A stretch of DNA of 64,000 nt from Candidatus Jidaibacter acanthamoeba. Its GTDB lineage: Bacteria; Pseudomonadota; Alphaproteobacteria; Rickettsiales; Midichloriaceae. Location: the NCBI RefSeq assembly GCF_000815465.1, contig NZ_JSWE01000096.1, positions 159,850 through 223,849 of the forward strand, given 5' to 3'. This document shows, one piece after another, positions 10,085 through 18,298 of the stretch. Each line of letters begins with the position of its first letter. Positions within the stretch are counted from its first letter, which is position 1. A program made the position numbers and the translations under genes. The notes under the pieces were generated by a model, which saw only the letters and a program-made list of their open reading frames with translations, did no database searches and was not told the origin of the DNA.

Positions 10085-11455
10085 TTGGCAAAAATATATC
10101 CGCAAATAATTAAAGGTAAATTCAGATCTATAAAAGATATAACGCTGATAGGGTTGTTTTTGCTTTATTTTTGCGGATCATGGATTAGATGGGGTAGGGG
10201 TGAGAGGAGCCCGGATCAGGCTTTACTTATAGATTTACCTAACCGCCGTGCTTATCTATTCGGGATAGAAATATGGCCTGATGAAATATACTATATTACC
10301 GGCGCATTGATTCTTGCAGCTTTAGGATTATTTTTTGTTACCTCTTTACTTGGAAGAATTTGGTGCGGGTATACCTGTCCGCATACAGTTTTTACCGATA
10401 TATTTTTAAAAATAGAAACCTTCTTTCAAGGGGATAGAAACAAGAGAATAAAGCTTGATAGCTCTTCATATGATATTGATAAGCTCACCCGAAAAGTCGC
10501 CACTCACATTAGTTGGTTAGGGATCGGGTTCTTATTTGCCTTCGGATGGGTAGGATATTTTTATGATGTCAAAAAACTGCTACAGGATTTAATAACATTA
10601 AAGGTAAGCGGTAATGCTACAATATGGTTATTTTCACTTACTGCCTCTACTTATTTATTCGCAGGTTTCGTAAGACAAAGAGTATGTATGTATATGTGTC
10701 CCTACGGTAGGTTTCAATCAGCAATGATTGATAAAGAGACTGTGCTTGTAACATATGATAACGAGCGGGGTGAACCGCGGGCAGGGGAAGGTGAGCAGGA
10801 GAGAGGCGATTGCATTAGCTGCAATAAATGCGTTGTCGTGTGCCCGATGGGTATTGATATAAGAGATGGATTGCAGATGGAGTGCATAAATTGCGGCTTG
10901 TGTGTGGATGCATGCAATAGTGTTATGGAAAAGATAGGCAAGCCGTTAGATCTTATCGGCTATAAAAGCAGTGTAATCTCCAACGATCAACAAAAAAGTA
11001 AAACTATTTTAAAACATATTTTTAGAGCAAAAACTATAATTTTTTCCTTAGTATTTGTTATAGTTGCAGGAGTCATGCTTTATAGTCTTACAAATAAGTC
11101 AACCTGTATACTATCCGTATCAAAAGATCATGGGGCATTATTTACTGTTATTCCTGACGGAAGTATCAGAAATACTTATGATATTAAAATATTTAATAAA
11201 TCCTCACGCATCAAGAATACTGAGCTAACCATTGAAGGTATGGAGAATATAAAATTTATGGTTCAGGATATAAGTGAATATGTTGATAAATATAATCTTA
11301 AAATCAAGCCGGATGCAGAATTAGAGTATAGGGTATTTATTAAAATCCCGAATGATAATTATAATTTTAAACAAAAAGATATAAAGTTTATCTTGAAAGA
11401 TCTAAATACAAATGAAATAATCGTGAAACATAATTCTTTTGTGGTTTCAAGATGA
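10085..11455 (+). CDS. ccoG: Cytochrome c oxidase accessory protein CcoG (FixG/RdxA)
   Basis: This is a 456-residue membrane iron-sulfur protein linked to assembly of cbb3-type oxidase and copper handling. It has membrane helices in the first half, including the C-G-Y-T-C-P motif near residue 100 and C-P-Y-G-R-F-Q near 205. Two ferredoxin-type 4Fe-4S clusters follow: C243/C246/C249/C253 and C267/C270/C273/C277. The C-terminus is an Ig-like domain after a final helix near 315-335. The start is TTG at 10085, supported by a GAGGAG ribosome site 9-14 bases upstream. The stop overlaps the next gene by 4 bases. A FixI-type copper ATPase lies far away at 34515, and the oxidase subunits are not in this window. 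Confidence 0.93.
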   Translation: MAKIYPQIIKGKFRSIKDITLIGLFLLYFCGSWIRWGRGERSPDQALLIDLPNRRAYLFGIEIWPDEIYYITGALILAALGLFFVTSLLGRIWCGYTCPHTVFTDIFLKIETFFQGDRNKRIKLDSSSYDIDKLTRKVATHISWLGIGFLFAFGWVGYFYDVKKLLQDLITLKVSGNATIWLFSLTASTYLFAGFVRQRVCMYMCPYGRFQSAMIDKETVLVTYDNERGEPRAGEGEQERGDCISCNKCVVVCPMGIDIRDGLQMECINCGLCVDACNSVMEKIGKPLDLIGYKSSVISNDQQKSKTILKHIFRAKTIIFSLVFVIVAGVMLYSLTNKSTCILSVSKDHGALFTVIPDGSIRNTYDIKIFNKSSRIKNTELTIEGMENIKFMVQDISEYVDKYNLKIKPDAELEYRVFIKIPNDNYNFKQKDIKFILKDLNTNEIIVKHNSFVVSR

Positions 11456-11955
11456 GATTCGGAAATTTACTTGCATTTCTTATATTAATCTCAGCTTTTG
11501 CGCTTGGTACGGCTAAAGTTGCTGAGATAATTTTAAAAGTACCGCCTTGTAAATTATGCTATTACCAGCGCTATATTTACGGGCTGCTAATATTCCTCTG
11601 TTCATTATTCTTTATAGGAAGATTTCATATATTAAAACTGGTTATAGTTTTGACTTTGCTTGTTTCGAGTTCAGTTTTATCATTTTACCACCTGGGAATT
11701 GAGCAAAAATGGTTTTCTTATGAATCCGAGTGCACTACAACATTTAAAAAAGCGAGCACATTTTTAGAGTATAAAAAAATGCTTAAAAATAAAGATATAG
11801 TGACATGTGATCAATCATTATTCGAATTCTTAGGAATCTCCATAGCTGCATGGAATTTTATTTACACAACTTTAATTTTGCTTATAACTTTAATTATCAG
11901 TATAAAATTTAATTGGTTTAAAGATGAAGAAACCAAGACACCTTCCGCTCCCTAA
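11452..11955 (+). CDS. dsbB: Disulfide bond formation protein B-like
   Basis: This 167-residue four-helix membrane protein resembles DsbB, which oxidises DsbA and passes electrons to quinone. The first redox pair is C33-x-x-C36 in P-P-C-K-L-C-Y-Y-Q-R, the hallmark motif. The second periplasmic pair is C94 and C119. The ATG overlaps the ccoG stop in an ATGA arrangement, which implies translational coupling. The 3' end overlaps the start of coq7 by 32 bases in another frame. DsbB needs ubiquinone, and the next gene makes ubiquinone, so the pairing makes functional sense. Confidence 0.88.
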   Translation: MRFGNLLAFLILISAFALGTAKVAEIILKVPPCKLCYYQRYIYGLLIFLCSLFFIGRFHILKLVIVLTLLVSSSVLSFYHLGIEQKWFSYESECTTTFKKASTFLEYKKMLKNKDIVTCDQSLFEFLGISIAAWNFIYTTLILLITLIISIKFNWFKDEETKTPSAP

Positions 11956-12475
11956 TAATAAGAAAGATAGACTTGCAGAAATTATGCGTGTAGATCATGC
12001 GGGGGAGTATGGTGCTAAGCGGATATATGAAGGCCAGCTGAATATTACACGGGGCGGAGCCTTACATAAGGAAATAAAAGATATGTATGAGCAGGAATTA
12101 ACCCATCTTAAATATTTTGAAACTCAATTAGCACAAAAAAGAATTAGGCCGACAATACTACAGCCCCTTTGGCATGCATTAGGATATGCACTGGGTGCTG
12201 CCACTGCTCTATGCGGAGAAAAGTCTGCAATGGCATGCACGGTTGCGGTAGAGGATGTTATCGAAGAGCATTACCAATCTCAAATTGACGAACTTTCAAA
12301 TTCCAATGAAGACTCAGAACTTAAAGAAAAAATAAAGCAGTTTCGTGATGAAGAGCTTGAGCATAGAGATAGAGGAATAGCTAATAAGGCACAAGAGACT
12401 TTCGGTTATAAAACTTTATATAATATAGTGCAAACCGCGACCAAAACTGCAATACTACTTTCAAAGAAAATTTAA
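11924..12475 (+). CDS. coq7: Demethoxyubiquinone hydroxylase (COQ7 family)
   Basis: This 183-residue di-iron monooxygenase carries out the penultimate hydroxylation of ubiquinone synthesis. The iron-ligand pattern is complete. There is D-H-A-G-E-Y-G-A at the start of the core, E-x-x-H in E-L-T-H-L-K-Y-F-E, the second-half E in V-A-V-E-D-V-I-E-E-H-Y, and E-x-x-H in E-E-L-E-H-R-D. The annotated ATG at 11924 lies inside dsbB. An in-frame ATG at 11984 would remove the overlap while keeping the core, but it has no better ribosome site. The gene sits in a tight + strand run from tgt through the exonuclease-like gene. Confidence 0.93.
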   Translation: MKKPRHLPLPNNKKDRLAEIMRVDHAGEYGAKRIYEGQLNITRGGALHKEIKDMYEQELTHLKYFETQLAQKRIRPTILQPLWHALGYALGAATALCGEKSAMACTVAVEDVIEEHYQSQIDELSNSNEDSELKEKIKQFRDEELEHRDRGIANKAQETFGYKTLYNIVQTATKTAILLSKKI

Positions 12476-12487
12476 TCAAATTGAAGA

Positions 12488-13297
12488 ATGTTAAAGACTC
12501 TTTTTGTTTTTGATATTGAAACTGTACCTGATCTCATTTCAGCAAGGAATCTGCTTGGCAGTGATACCCCTGAAGCAGAGCTTGGGGAAGCTTTAACTCA
12601 ATATCATCTTGATATAACGCAAGGAAAAAACGGTTTCATCAGGCAGCTATTTCATCAAGTGGCAGCCATAAGTTTTTTGGAAGCAGAGATACACCATGAT
12701 CAAGAGGGTGGGGAGTATTATGTATTAAAAGATATAAGATCAGGCGGAAAGGCGGAATCTACTGAAAAGGAGCTTATACAAGGCGTGTTTCAGTACTTAT
12801 CAACCTTAAAAGCAAGATTGGTCAGCTTTAACGGCAGAAGTTTTGACTTACCGGTGCTGAAATATCGAGCTATGCGTTATGGGGTGCAGGCTAAGTGGTT
12901 GCATCAGAGCGGTGATAAATGGAATAGTTATAATAGCAGATATAGTCATGACTGGCACTGTGATCTTTTAGATGCTCTCTCGGATTACGGTGTCTCAGCT
13001 AAGATAAAAATGTCTGAAGTCTGTGCGCTCTTAGGGTTGCCGGGGAAAATAGATGTTGACGGTTCACAAGTAAGTGAATTGTTTAATCAGAATAAAATCC
13101 GAGAAATTAGAGACTATTGTGAACTTGATGTAATTAATACTTATTTGATTTATTTAAGGCATATGCATCATATCGGGAAATTAAGCGGTAATTCCTATGA
13201 TACCTGCATTGAAGATTTAATAGCATTTCTACAAAGTAAAGCGGAAGAAAAGCAAAACTTTACCCTTTTCTTAGATGAGTGGCTGAGTAAGTATTAG
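12488..13297 (+). CDS. Predicted 3'-5' exonuclease (PolB-like DEDD family)
   Basis: This 269-residue protein resembles the stand-alone exonuclease family related to the proofreading domain of DNA polymerase B. It opens with L-F-V-F-D-I-E-T-V-P-D (first DxE pair). It has the S-F-N-G-R-S-F-D-L-P-V-L motif (second acidic site) and a later C-E-L-D-V-I-N-T-Y segment (third and fourth). The conserved Y-H-L-D-W-like stretch is recognisable as W-H-C-D-L-L-D. It starts 12 bases after coq7 and probably shares its transcript. The role is likely DNA repair or RNA/DNA trimming; the substrate is unknown. Confidence 0.82.
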   Translation: MLKTLFVFDIETVPDLISARNLLGSDTPEAELGEALTQYHLDITQGKNGFIRQLFHQVAAISFLEAEIHHDQEGGEYYVLKDIRSGGKAESTEKELIQGVFQYLSTLKARLVSFNGRSFDLPVLKYRAMRYGVQAKWLHQSGDKWNSYNSRYSHDWHCDLLDALSDYGVSAKIKMSEVCALLGLPGKIDVDGSQVSELFNQNKIREIRDYCELDVINTYLIYLRHMHHIGKLSGNSYDTCIEDLIAFLQSKAEEKQNFTLFLDEWLSKY

Positions 13298-13588
13298 TTT
13301 GCAGCGTCTGCTTAGCACTTGAAGAGAATGCTCAAATGCATGAAAAAATGCATCGGTGCACTTTCTTTTCCACTTGTGCTTGGCTTGGAGATCATAGTTG
13401 CCAAATGGGGTTGTATATTATTTTATTGGCAGAAGGATTGCTTCCCGTAGAAGTTTGCGAATATTTCTGTTTTACTGCGCTCTTCGTGCACAAATAGTGA
13501 AACATCTTTAACTGTTATAAGGCACACAAGTAGAATAAATTTTCTATACTTTTATAATAAGTAATATTGTATATTATCTCAGATAAAT
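13298..13588. other. Intergenic region with a short hairpin, no recognised gene
   Basis: This is a 291-base gap between convergent genes. It contains ATGCAT-gaaaaa-ATGCAT near 13337-13354, which could fold, and it is less AT-rich than other gaps here. Broken short frames in both directions suggest possible gene debris, but nothing is identifiable. Confidence 0.35.
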
Positions 13589-14389
13589 TTAATATTGTGA
13601 AAGGATTCTTTCTGAAATTTCCACTATTGCAGGGTTACCTATTTGATCTTTATTTATTGGGAGCTTATTTCTTGAGAAAACTATAATGCCTTCTTTTGAT
13701 CTTTCCAGTTTCTTTTGCCTATTTATAGTTGGCTTATTAGTTACAGAAGGAGATGAGGATCTTACTTTGGACACTAATAAAGGTTTTTTATTATCTTCGT
13801 CATATTCTTTTTTATATCCGGCTGTTTTAACAGGTAAAGCTTCACGAAGGAATAATTTCCATCTTGTAATCACTTTGCTTGCATATTTTTCACCCAAGTG
13901 AGGAGTATGAGAATGATATCGTGCTACTGCCAACCCCCAGTTCTTGGTGTTAGTATAATGATTTTTCAAAAAATTAGCAGCATAGTTGGTGTTTATTACA
14001 GGGTTAAATGCTTGCTCAATATTAGAGAAATTTTTTCCGTGGTGGTGTAGATTAATTTGATTGCACCCGACATCAATGTTGCGTACTCCTTTATGCATCT
14101 GCTCTTTAACAAATTTCACAGCTTTATATTTGTTTTCAAAAAAATAAGGTTTGCCTTCTATCCCGACTGCCCAAGGCCAAGGGTAAAATTTTTTGGCACT
14201 TTTATCCCATCTTCCGGATTCAATAATAGCGATTGAATGAAGTAAACTTTCCGGGATATCATATTTATTTTCATAATATTTAATAGCAACACTGCATTGC
14301 TGTGCATCATATGAATTATAAGAGGCATTTGCCTTTAAACATATCACACTTAATATAGCGATAAAGAAAGCCTTTGCCCAAAACCCCAT
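13589..14389 (-). CDS. Lytic transglycosylase, SLT domain, exported
   Basis: This peptidoglycan-cleaving enzyme has a Slt-type catalytic domain. An N-terminal signal peptide (M-G-F-W-A-K-A-F-F-I then Ala/Ile/Leu and A-N-A-S) is followed by the catalytic glutamate in S-I-A-I-I-E-S-G-R-W, the G-C-N-Q-I-N motif and the A-V-A-R-Y-H-S motif, all expected for family 23. The last 90 residues are basic and unstructured. An upstream ATG at 14431 adds 14 residues before the signal peptide; the ATG at 14389 gives a conventional signal peptide, so I prefer it. Its likely role is wall remodelling or making gaps for a secretion apparatus. Confidence 0.87.
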   Translation of the reverse strand: MGFWAKAFFIAILSVICLKANASYNSYDAQQCSVAIKYYENKYDIPESLLHSIAIIESGRWDKSAKKFYPWPWAVGIEGKPYFFENKYKAVKFVKEQMHKGVRNIDVGCNQINLHHHGKNFSNIEQAFNPVINTNYAANFLKNHYTNTKNWGLAVARYHSHTPHLGEKYASKVITRWKLFLREALPVKTAGYKKEYDEDNKKPLLVSKVRSSSPSVTNKPTINRQKKLERSKEGIIVFSRNKLPINKDQIGNPAIVEISERILSQY

Positions 14390-14496
14390 ATTACTTATAT
14401 AATTCCCTTCAGTATAACTAAAATCTAGCATAATTATTTGCCGGTTAAAACTACTTTTAACTAAGGGGGCAGAAAATTACCGACCGGATTACTTAT

Positions 14497-15270
14497 TTAC
14501 TTGTGGTTATTCAGATAATTCTTTTTAAAATATTTGTAGTAGTGGAAGGTACTTAAAGGTATTAGTAGAAGATAGGTTAATCCGACTATCGGTAAAGTTA
14601 TCCACGGCTCAAGTACCATGCTTGCGATTAATAATCCGACACTAACCAACATTAGGGTAACATATTTTCTATTAATATTTATCTTTTTAAATGAAAAAGT
14701 CGGTACACTGCTTACCATAAGAATACCAATTACGAACATATAAGCGGCAATAATCCATGGAGAAAATTTTATATCTAATAATTCAAAGCTCGAAATCATA
14801 GGGGTTAATGCTAATGCAGCAGCTGCAGGCATGGGTATACCTGTAAAGTAATATTGTGCAGTGATTGCCCCCAATTTATCGGTAGTTTGTACGTTAAATC
14901 TTGCAAGTCTCAGCGCTGAGCAGGTAATATAAAACAATACTACTGCCCAACCGACACCTTTATAAGGAATTTCATGCAATGACCAAGTATAAATTACGAT
15001 AGAAGGAGCTACTCCGAAGCTCACAATATCCGCAAGGGAATCAAGTTGAGCGCCGAAAGGACTTGTGCTGTTCAATAGCCTGGCAATTTTACCGTCCAAA
15101 CCATCCATAAACGCTGCAACAATAATAAGCCCAGCTGCAATTTGCCATTTTGAGTCAATAGAATATCTTACTGCACTAATACCTAAACATAACCCTAAAA
15201 TTGTAATCATATTAGGGAATAATTTTTGTATCGGAACTTGTAAGCTGGGCTTGTGTCTTTTTCTACTCAC
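14497..15270 (-). CDS. pssA: CDP-diacylglycerol--serine O-phosphatidyltransferase
   Basis: This 257-residue membrane enzyme makes phosphatidylserine from CDP-diacylglycerol and serine. The CDP-alcohol phosphotransferase signature is complete: D-G-L-D-G-K-I-A-R, then eight residues, G-A-Q-L-D and S-L-A-D. About eight transmembrane helices follow. Its ATG lies 8 bases after the stop of psd, which is upstream on the same strand. The two thus form the phosphatidylethanolamine operon psd-pssA, the order common in alphaproteobacteria. Confidence 0.95.
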   Translation of the reverse strand: MSRKRHKPSLQVPIQKLFPNMITILGLCLGISAVRYSIDSKWQIAAGLIIVAAFMDGLDGKIARLLNSTSPFGAQLDSLADIVSFGVAPSIVIYTWSLHEIPYKGVGWAVVLFYITCSALRLARFNVQTTDKLGAITAQYYFTGIPMPAAAALALTPMISSFELLDIKFSPWIIAAYMFVIGILMVSSVPTFSFKKININRKYVTLMLVSVGLLIASMVLEPWITLPIVGLTYLLLIPLSTFHYYKYFKKNYLNNHK

Positions 15271-15278
15271 TTTAATAG

Positions 15279-15974
15279 TTACCTTACTTCGCCGATTCTC
15301 TTGTTTTGAACACCTTTAAGGTTAGCTATGATACTTTCTCCTCCGACTACTCGTTGGCCTTCAATTACTTGCGGCTCGATGCCTTTCGGTAAATAAACGT
15401 CAACTCTGCTACCGAATCTGATAATACCGAACCTTTCACCTGTTTTAACCTGTTCGTGATCTTTTAGATTACAAACAATTCTTCTTGCAATGAGCCCTGC
15501 AATTTGAACAACACCGACAAGTTTGTTTTCCGGGGTTTCAATTAAAATAGACTGTCTTTCATTATGCTCACTTGCTTTATCAAGGGAAGCATTAAAAAAT
15601 TTGCCCGGATGGTAATGTAGTATCTTAACCTCACCTTCGATCGGAATCCTATTCACATGCACGTCAAATACATTTAAGAATATACTTACTCTGGTATATT
15701 CCTCATCTCCGCCTTCAAGCTCAGGAGGCAATTTTGCGGTAGTAATTCTTTGTACAAGGCCGTCAGCAGGGCTTATTACAAAATCCTTCTCAATCGGAGT
15801 AACTCTTTCAGGGTCCCTAAAGAAAAATACGCACCAAATAGTTAGAAGAACCCCAATCCAACCTAATTTTTGTGAAATCAGGAACAAAACTAGTGTAATT
15901 ATAATAAATATAAGGATAAAAACATAGCCTTCTTTATGAATACCAGGGATAAAATCTTTTATGCTTTCAATCAT
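15279..15974 (-). CDS. psd: Phosphatidylserine decarboxylase (short, PSD-A-like form)
   Basis: This 231-residue pyruvoyl enzyme converts phosphatidylserine to phosphatidylethanolamine. It has two N-terminal transmembrane segments (about residues 14-50) and the S-P-A-D-G segment. The C-terminal R-F-G-S-R-V-D-V-Y-L-P supplies the Gly-Ser self-cleavage site that yields the pyruvoyl group. The short length and the F-G-S rather than L-G-S-T site are typical of the compact bacterial form. It is first in the two-gene operon with pssA. Confidence 0.95.
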   Translation of the reverse strand: MIESIKDFIPGIHKEGYVFILIFIIITLVLFLISQKLGWIGVLLTIWCVFFFRDPERVTPIEKDFVISPADGLVQRITTAKLPPELEGGDEEYTRVSIFLNVFDVHVNRIPIEGEVKILHYHPGKFFNASLDKASEHNERQSILIETPENKLVGVVQIAGLIARRIVCNLKDHEQVKTGERFGIIRFGSRVDVYLPKGIEPQVIEGQRVVGGESIIANLKGVQNKRIGEVR

Positions 15975-16067
15975 CGACTTCTTAGTATATATTGTTATAT
16001 CGTGTTTACTATATATCAGAATGGTAAACTTATTACAAAGAAATTTTAATATAAATTAGTTGAATAT

Positions 16068-16610
16068 ATGAAAATTAAAAGTGTTTGTGTATTTTGTGGG
16101 GCGCGGGACAGCGTAGATAAAGAGTATATTGATCTTGCCGCAGAGTGCGGAAAGATGATGTCCTCCAAAGGTATTGATTTAGTTTACGGCGGCGGTAGAA
16201 CCGGTATGATGGGCGCTGTTTCAAAGGCGGTTACCGATACGGGAGGTAAGGTAGTTGGAATTTATCCGAAACTTCTTGATGACCTTGAGCCTTTGAATAC
16301 AAATTTAGATAATACTATCTTTGTAAAAAGCATGTTTGAGCGTAAAGAGCTTATGATCGAAAAATCAGATGCATTTTTAATTCTTCCCGGCGGATTCGGA
16401 ACACTTGATGAAATATTTGAAGTTGTTACTTTAAAAATTCTTAAGCAGCATGATAAGCCAATTATTATATGTAATTATAATAATTTTTGGCAGAACTTAA
16501 TTGATTGTTGTGAGGAAATTATCAATAAGAAATTTGCTCGCACTCATGCAAGAGATACTTATGAAATAGCTGATACATTAGAAGACGTATTTGTTAAACT
16601 TGGTTATTAA
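16068..16610 (+). CDS. LOG-family protein (TIGR00730; cytokinin riboside 5'-monophosphate phosphoribohydrolase-like)
   Basis: This 180-residue Rossmann-type protein has the family signature P-G-G-F-G-T-L-D-E together with the upstream G-G-G-R-T-G-M-M-G motif. Members hydrolyse nucleoside 5'-monophosphates to base and ribose phosphate; outside plants and plant-associated bacteria the physiological substrate is usually unclear. dapB begins 6 bases downstream, so the pair is probably co-transcribed. It diverges from psd across 93 bases. Confidence 0.9.
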   Translation: MKIKSVCVFCGARDSVDKEYIDLAAECGKMMSSKGIDLVYGGGRTGMMGAVSKAVTDTGGKVVGIYPKLLDDLEPLNTNLDNTIFVKSMFERKELMIEKSDAFLILPGGFGTLDEIFEVVTLKILKQHDKPIIICNYNNFWQNLIDCCEEIINKKFARTHARDTYEIADTLEDVFVKLGY

Positions 16611-16615
16611 AGTTA

Positions 16616-17428
16616 ATGAAAGTTGGTATTATCGGTGCTTCAGGCAGAATGGGGCAGGAGTTGGTTAAAGTCGCTTTTGAAGAAATGGAGCATAATAAGT
16701 GCCAACTGATAGGGGCGAGTGTAAGGAACTCAAGCTATTTACTGGATAAAGAAATTATAAACCCTATAGAAAACAAATCTATCGGGGTCGCATATTCGGA
16801 TAATATAGAAAATATTATCAAAAATGCTGATGTAATAATCGATTTTACCGGGGCTAGTTATTCCTTGAAAGTTGCCGAATTGGCTAATAAATATAAGACT
16901 GTTCATATCTGCGGCACCACAGGATTTAATCACGATGAATTCGACCGACTAACTGAGATAGCTAAGCAAACGGTGTTGTTTTGGTCGCCTAATATGAGTA
17001 TTGCAATATATACACTATCAATGCTTGCTGAAAAAGCTGCTGCGCTTCTTGGTGAGTCATTCGATATCGAAGTGCTTGAGATGCATCATAAGTATAAAAT
17101 TGATGCGCCGTCCGGCACGGCTCTTATGCTCGGCAAATCCGCCGCTAAGGGTAGAGGTATTAATTTTGAAGATTCTAAAGTTTTGAATAGATCGGGATCT
17201 AATGGCGTTAGGCAGGAGGGGAGTATAGGTTTTGCAGCTCTTAGGGGTGGAAGTGTAGTCGGAGAGCATTCGGTGATTTTTGCATCTGCAAATGAAAAGA
17301 TTGAATTATCCCATACTATGTATAACCGTAAAGCTTATGCTGAAAACGCCTTTAAAATTGCATATTGGGCTAGCACACAGCTTCCGGGTAAGATATATAC
17401 CATTGAGGACTATATAAACACCAAATAA
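16616..17428 (+). CDS. dapB: 4-hydroxy-tetrahydrodipicolinate reductase
   Basis: This 270-residue enzyme reduces 4-hydroxy-tetrahydrodipicolinate with NAD(P)H in the diaminopimelate/lysine pathway. The nucleotide-binding loop is G-I-I-G-A-S-G-R-M-G-Q near the start. The catalytic region E-M-H157-H158-K-Y-K161-I-D-A-P-S-G-T-A has the general acid/base His pair and the substrate Lys. Its presence means the cell keeps at least this part of diaminopimelate synthesis, consistent with the wall-active lytic transglycosylase nearby. It converges with the DUF6314-like gene, with 10 bases between the stops. Confidence 0.95.
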   Translation: MKVGIIGASGRMGQELVKVAFEEMEHNKCQLIGASVRNSSYLLDKEIINPIENKSIGVAYSDNIENIIKNADVIIDFTGASYSLKVAELANKYKTVHICGTTGFNHDEFDRLTEIAKQTVLFWSPNMSIAIYTLSMLAEKAAALLGESFDIEVLEMHHKYKIDAPSGTALMLGKSAAKGRGINFEDSKVLNRSGSNGVRQEGSIGFAALRGGSVVGEHSVIFASANEKIELSHTMYNRKAYAENAFKIAYWASTQLPGKIYTIEDYINTK

Positions 17429-17438
17429 TAAAGATATA

Positions 17439-17903
17439 TTAAACACTTCTCTTAAAAACAGTATTCGATATATAATCCTTTTTTACTCCTTTAACCGTAT
17501 GTTTAATCTCAAAGGTTTCTTTGTTGTTATGGAAAATATACTTTGTATCATAGTTATCAGATCCGCAAATATGAGAAGCCATAGCTTGCCATTTTTCTAT
17601 AGTCTTTCTAATACGCTCAAATTTTATTATATGAAATAAATCACCTTGTTTCCCATTATGATAAAAATATATCTCTAATACAGAATCTTTATATAGGTAT
17701 ATATATTCTTTATATACCTGCAAGGTTAAGTTATCAGTTATAAGCTCTCCATCCTCTCTATAAAGAAGAGAAAGATTCTTGCCCGTATTGCCGGCAGTAA
17801 AGCTCGCTTCTCCTATTACTCTGCCTGACCAAGGCGTGCCCACTATTACTCGGGTGAAATACCAATTACCTTTTAGTAAATCAAATATTTTAGTTGTATG
17901 CAC
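17439..17903 (-). CDS. DUF6314-like protein
   Basis: This 154-residue protein has the layout of the DUF6314 family. It begins with F-D-L-L-K-G-N-W-Y-F-T-R, followed by G-x-A-S-F-T-A and L-L-Y-R-E-D-G-E-L, and ends with the I-K-H-T-V-K-G-V-K-K-D-Y motif, where many members have VxGPxKDY. The pattern suggests a lipocalin-like beta barrel binding a small ligand. No signal peptide is visible. The function is unknown. The neighbouring rib promoter region lies upstream on the opposite strand. Confidence 0.7.
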   Translation of the reverse strand: MHTTKIFDLLKGNWYFTRVIVGTPWSGRVIGEASFTAGNTGKNLSLLYREDGELITDNLTLQVYKEYIYLYKDSVLEIYFYHNGKQGDLFHIIKFERIRKTIEKWQAMASHICGSDNYDTKYIFHNNKETFEIKHTVKGVKKDYISNTVFKRSV

Positions 17904-18005
17904 AATTTAGTTTTCAAATTTATTGGTGTTCCAATAATATTCAAGTTAATTTCAAAGCTCAATGGCTTATAAGAATAATATTTTTATTGTATTGTAACAA
18001 CATAA

Positions 18006-18034
18006 TTGACATAGCACACAAACTCAATTATTGA
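18006..18034 (+). promoter_or_regulatory. Candidate promoter of the riboflavin operon
   Basis: A perfect -35 hexamer TTGACA at 18006-18011 is followed after 17 bases by TATTGA at 18029-18034, a partial match to TATAAT. The expected start site falls just upstream of the FMN riboswitch that begins near 18050, which is the right place for the leader transcript. Confidence 0.5.
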
Positions 18035-18049
18035 CTAAACTTAAGTAAG

Positions 18050-18200
18050 TCTTCAGGGCAGGGCGCGATTCCCTACCGGTGGTAAATTCATTGTAATTCA
18101 ATGGAAAGCCCACGAGCGCTTAAGTAAATTTAATTTATTTAAGGACAAGCAGATTCGGTGTGAATCCGAAGCCGACGGTATAGTCCGGATGGGAGAAGGC
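18050..18200 (+). promoter_or_regulatory. FMN riboswitch (RFN element)
   Basis: The leader matches the RFN aptamer block by block: CTTCAGGGCAGGG at 18051, the CCCTACCGGTGGT stretch, AAAGCCCACGAGCGC, then GCAGATTCGGTG, AATCCGAAGCCGACGGTA and GTCCGGATGGGAGAAGG at the end. The variable P3-side arm (AAGTAAATTTAATTTATTTAAG region) forms an AT hairpin. It lies 99 bases before ribD on the same strand. FMN binding is expected to lower expression of the operon. Confidence 0.96.
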
Positions 18201-18263
18201 AGTAGTTGGATATATATCATCTTGTATAAGGCGCTAACCTTGCAAGCTATTATCTGCCTAATT

Positions 18264-18282
18264 CTTTTGGTGACGACAAAAG
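18264..18282 (+). promoter_or_regulatory. Hairpin between the riboswitch and ribD (expression platform candidate)
   Basis: CTTTTG (18264-18269), loop GTGACGA and CAAAAG (18277-18282) form a 6-bp stem. It is followed by TTTTAAGGGTTTTT and the GTG start at 18299. It may act as a weak terminator (interrupted T-run) or may mask the AAGGG ribosome site. Both would fit riboswitch control; I cannot tell which. Confidence 0.5.
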
Positions 18283-18298
18283 TTTTAAGGGTTTTTAA

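Noticed and set aside
13298-13588. Possible tRNA or small RNA between the exonuclease and transglycosylase genes
   Set aside because: No cloverleaf or known RNA pattern can be drawn; only a short ATGCAT palindrome pair is visible.
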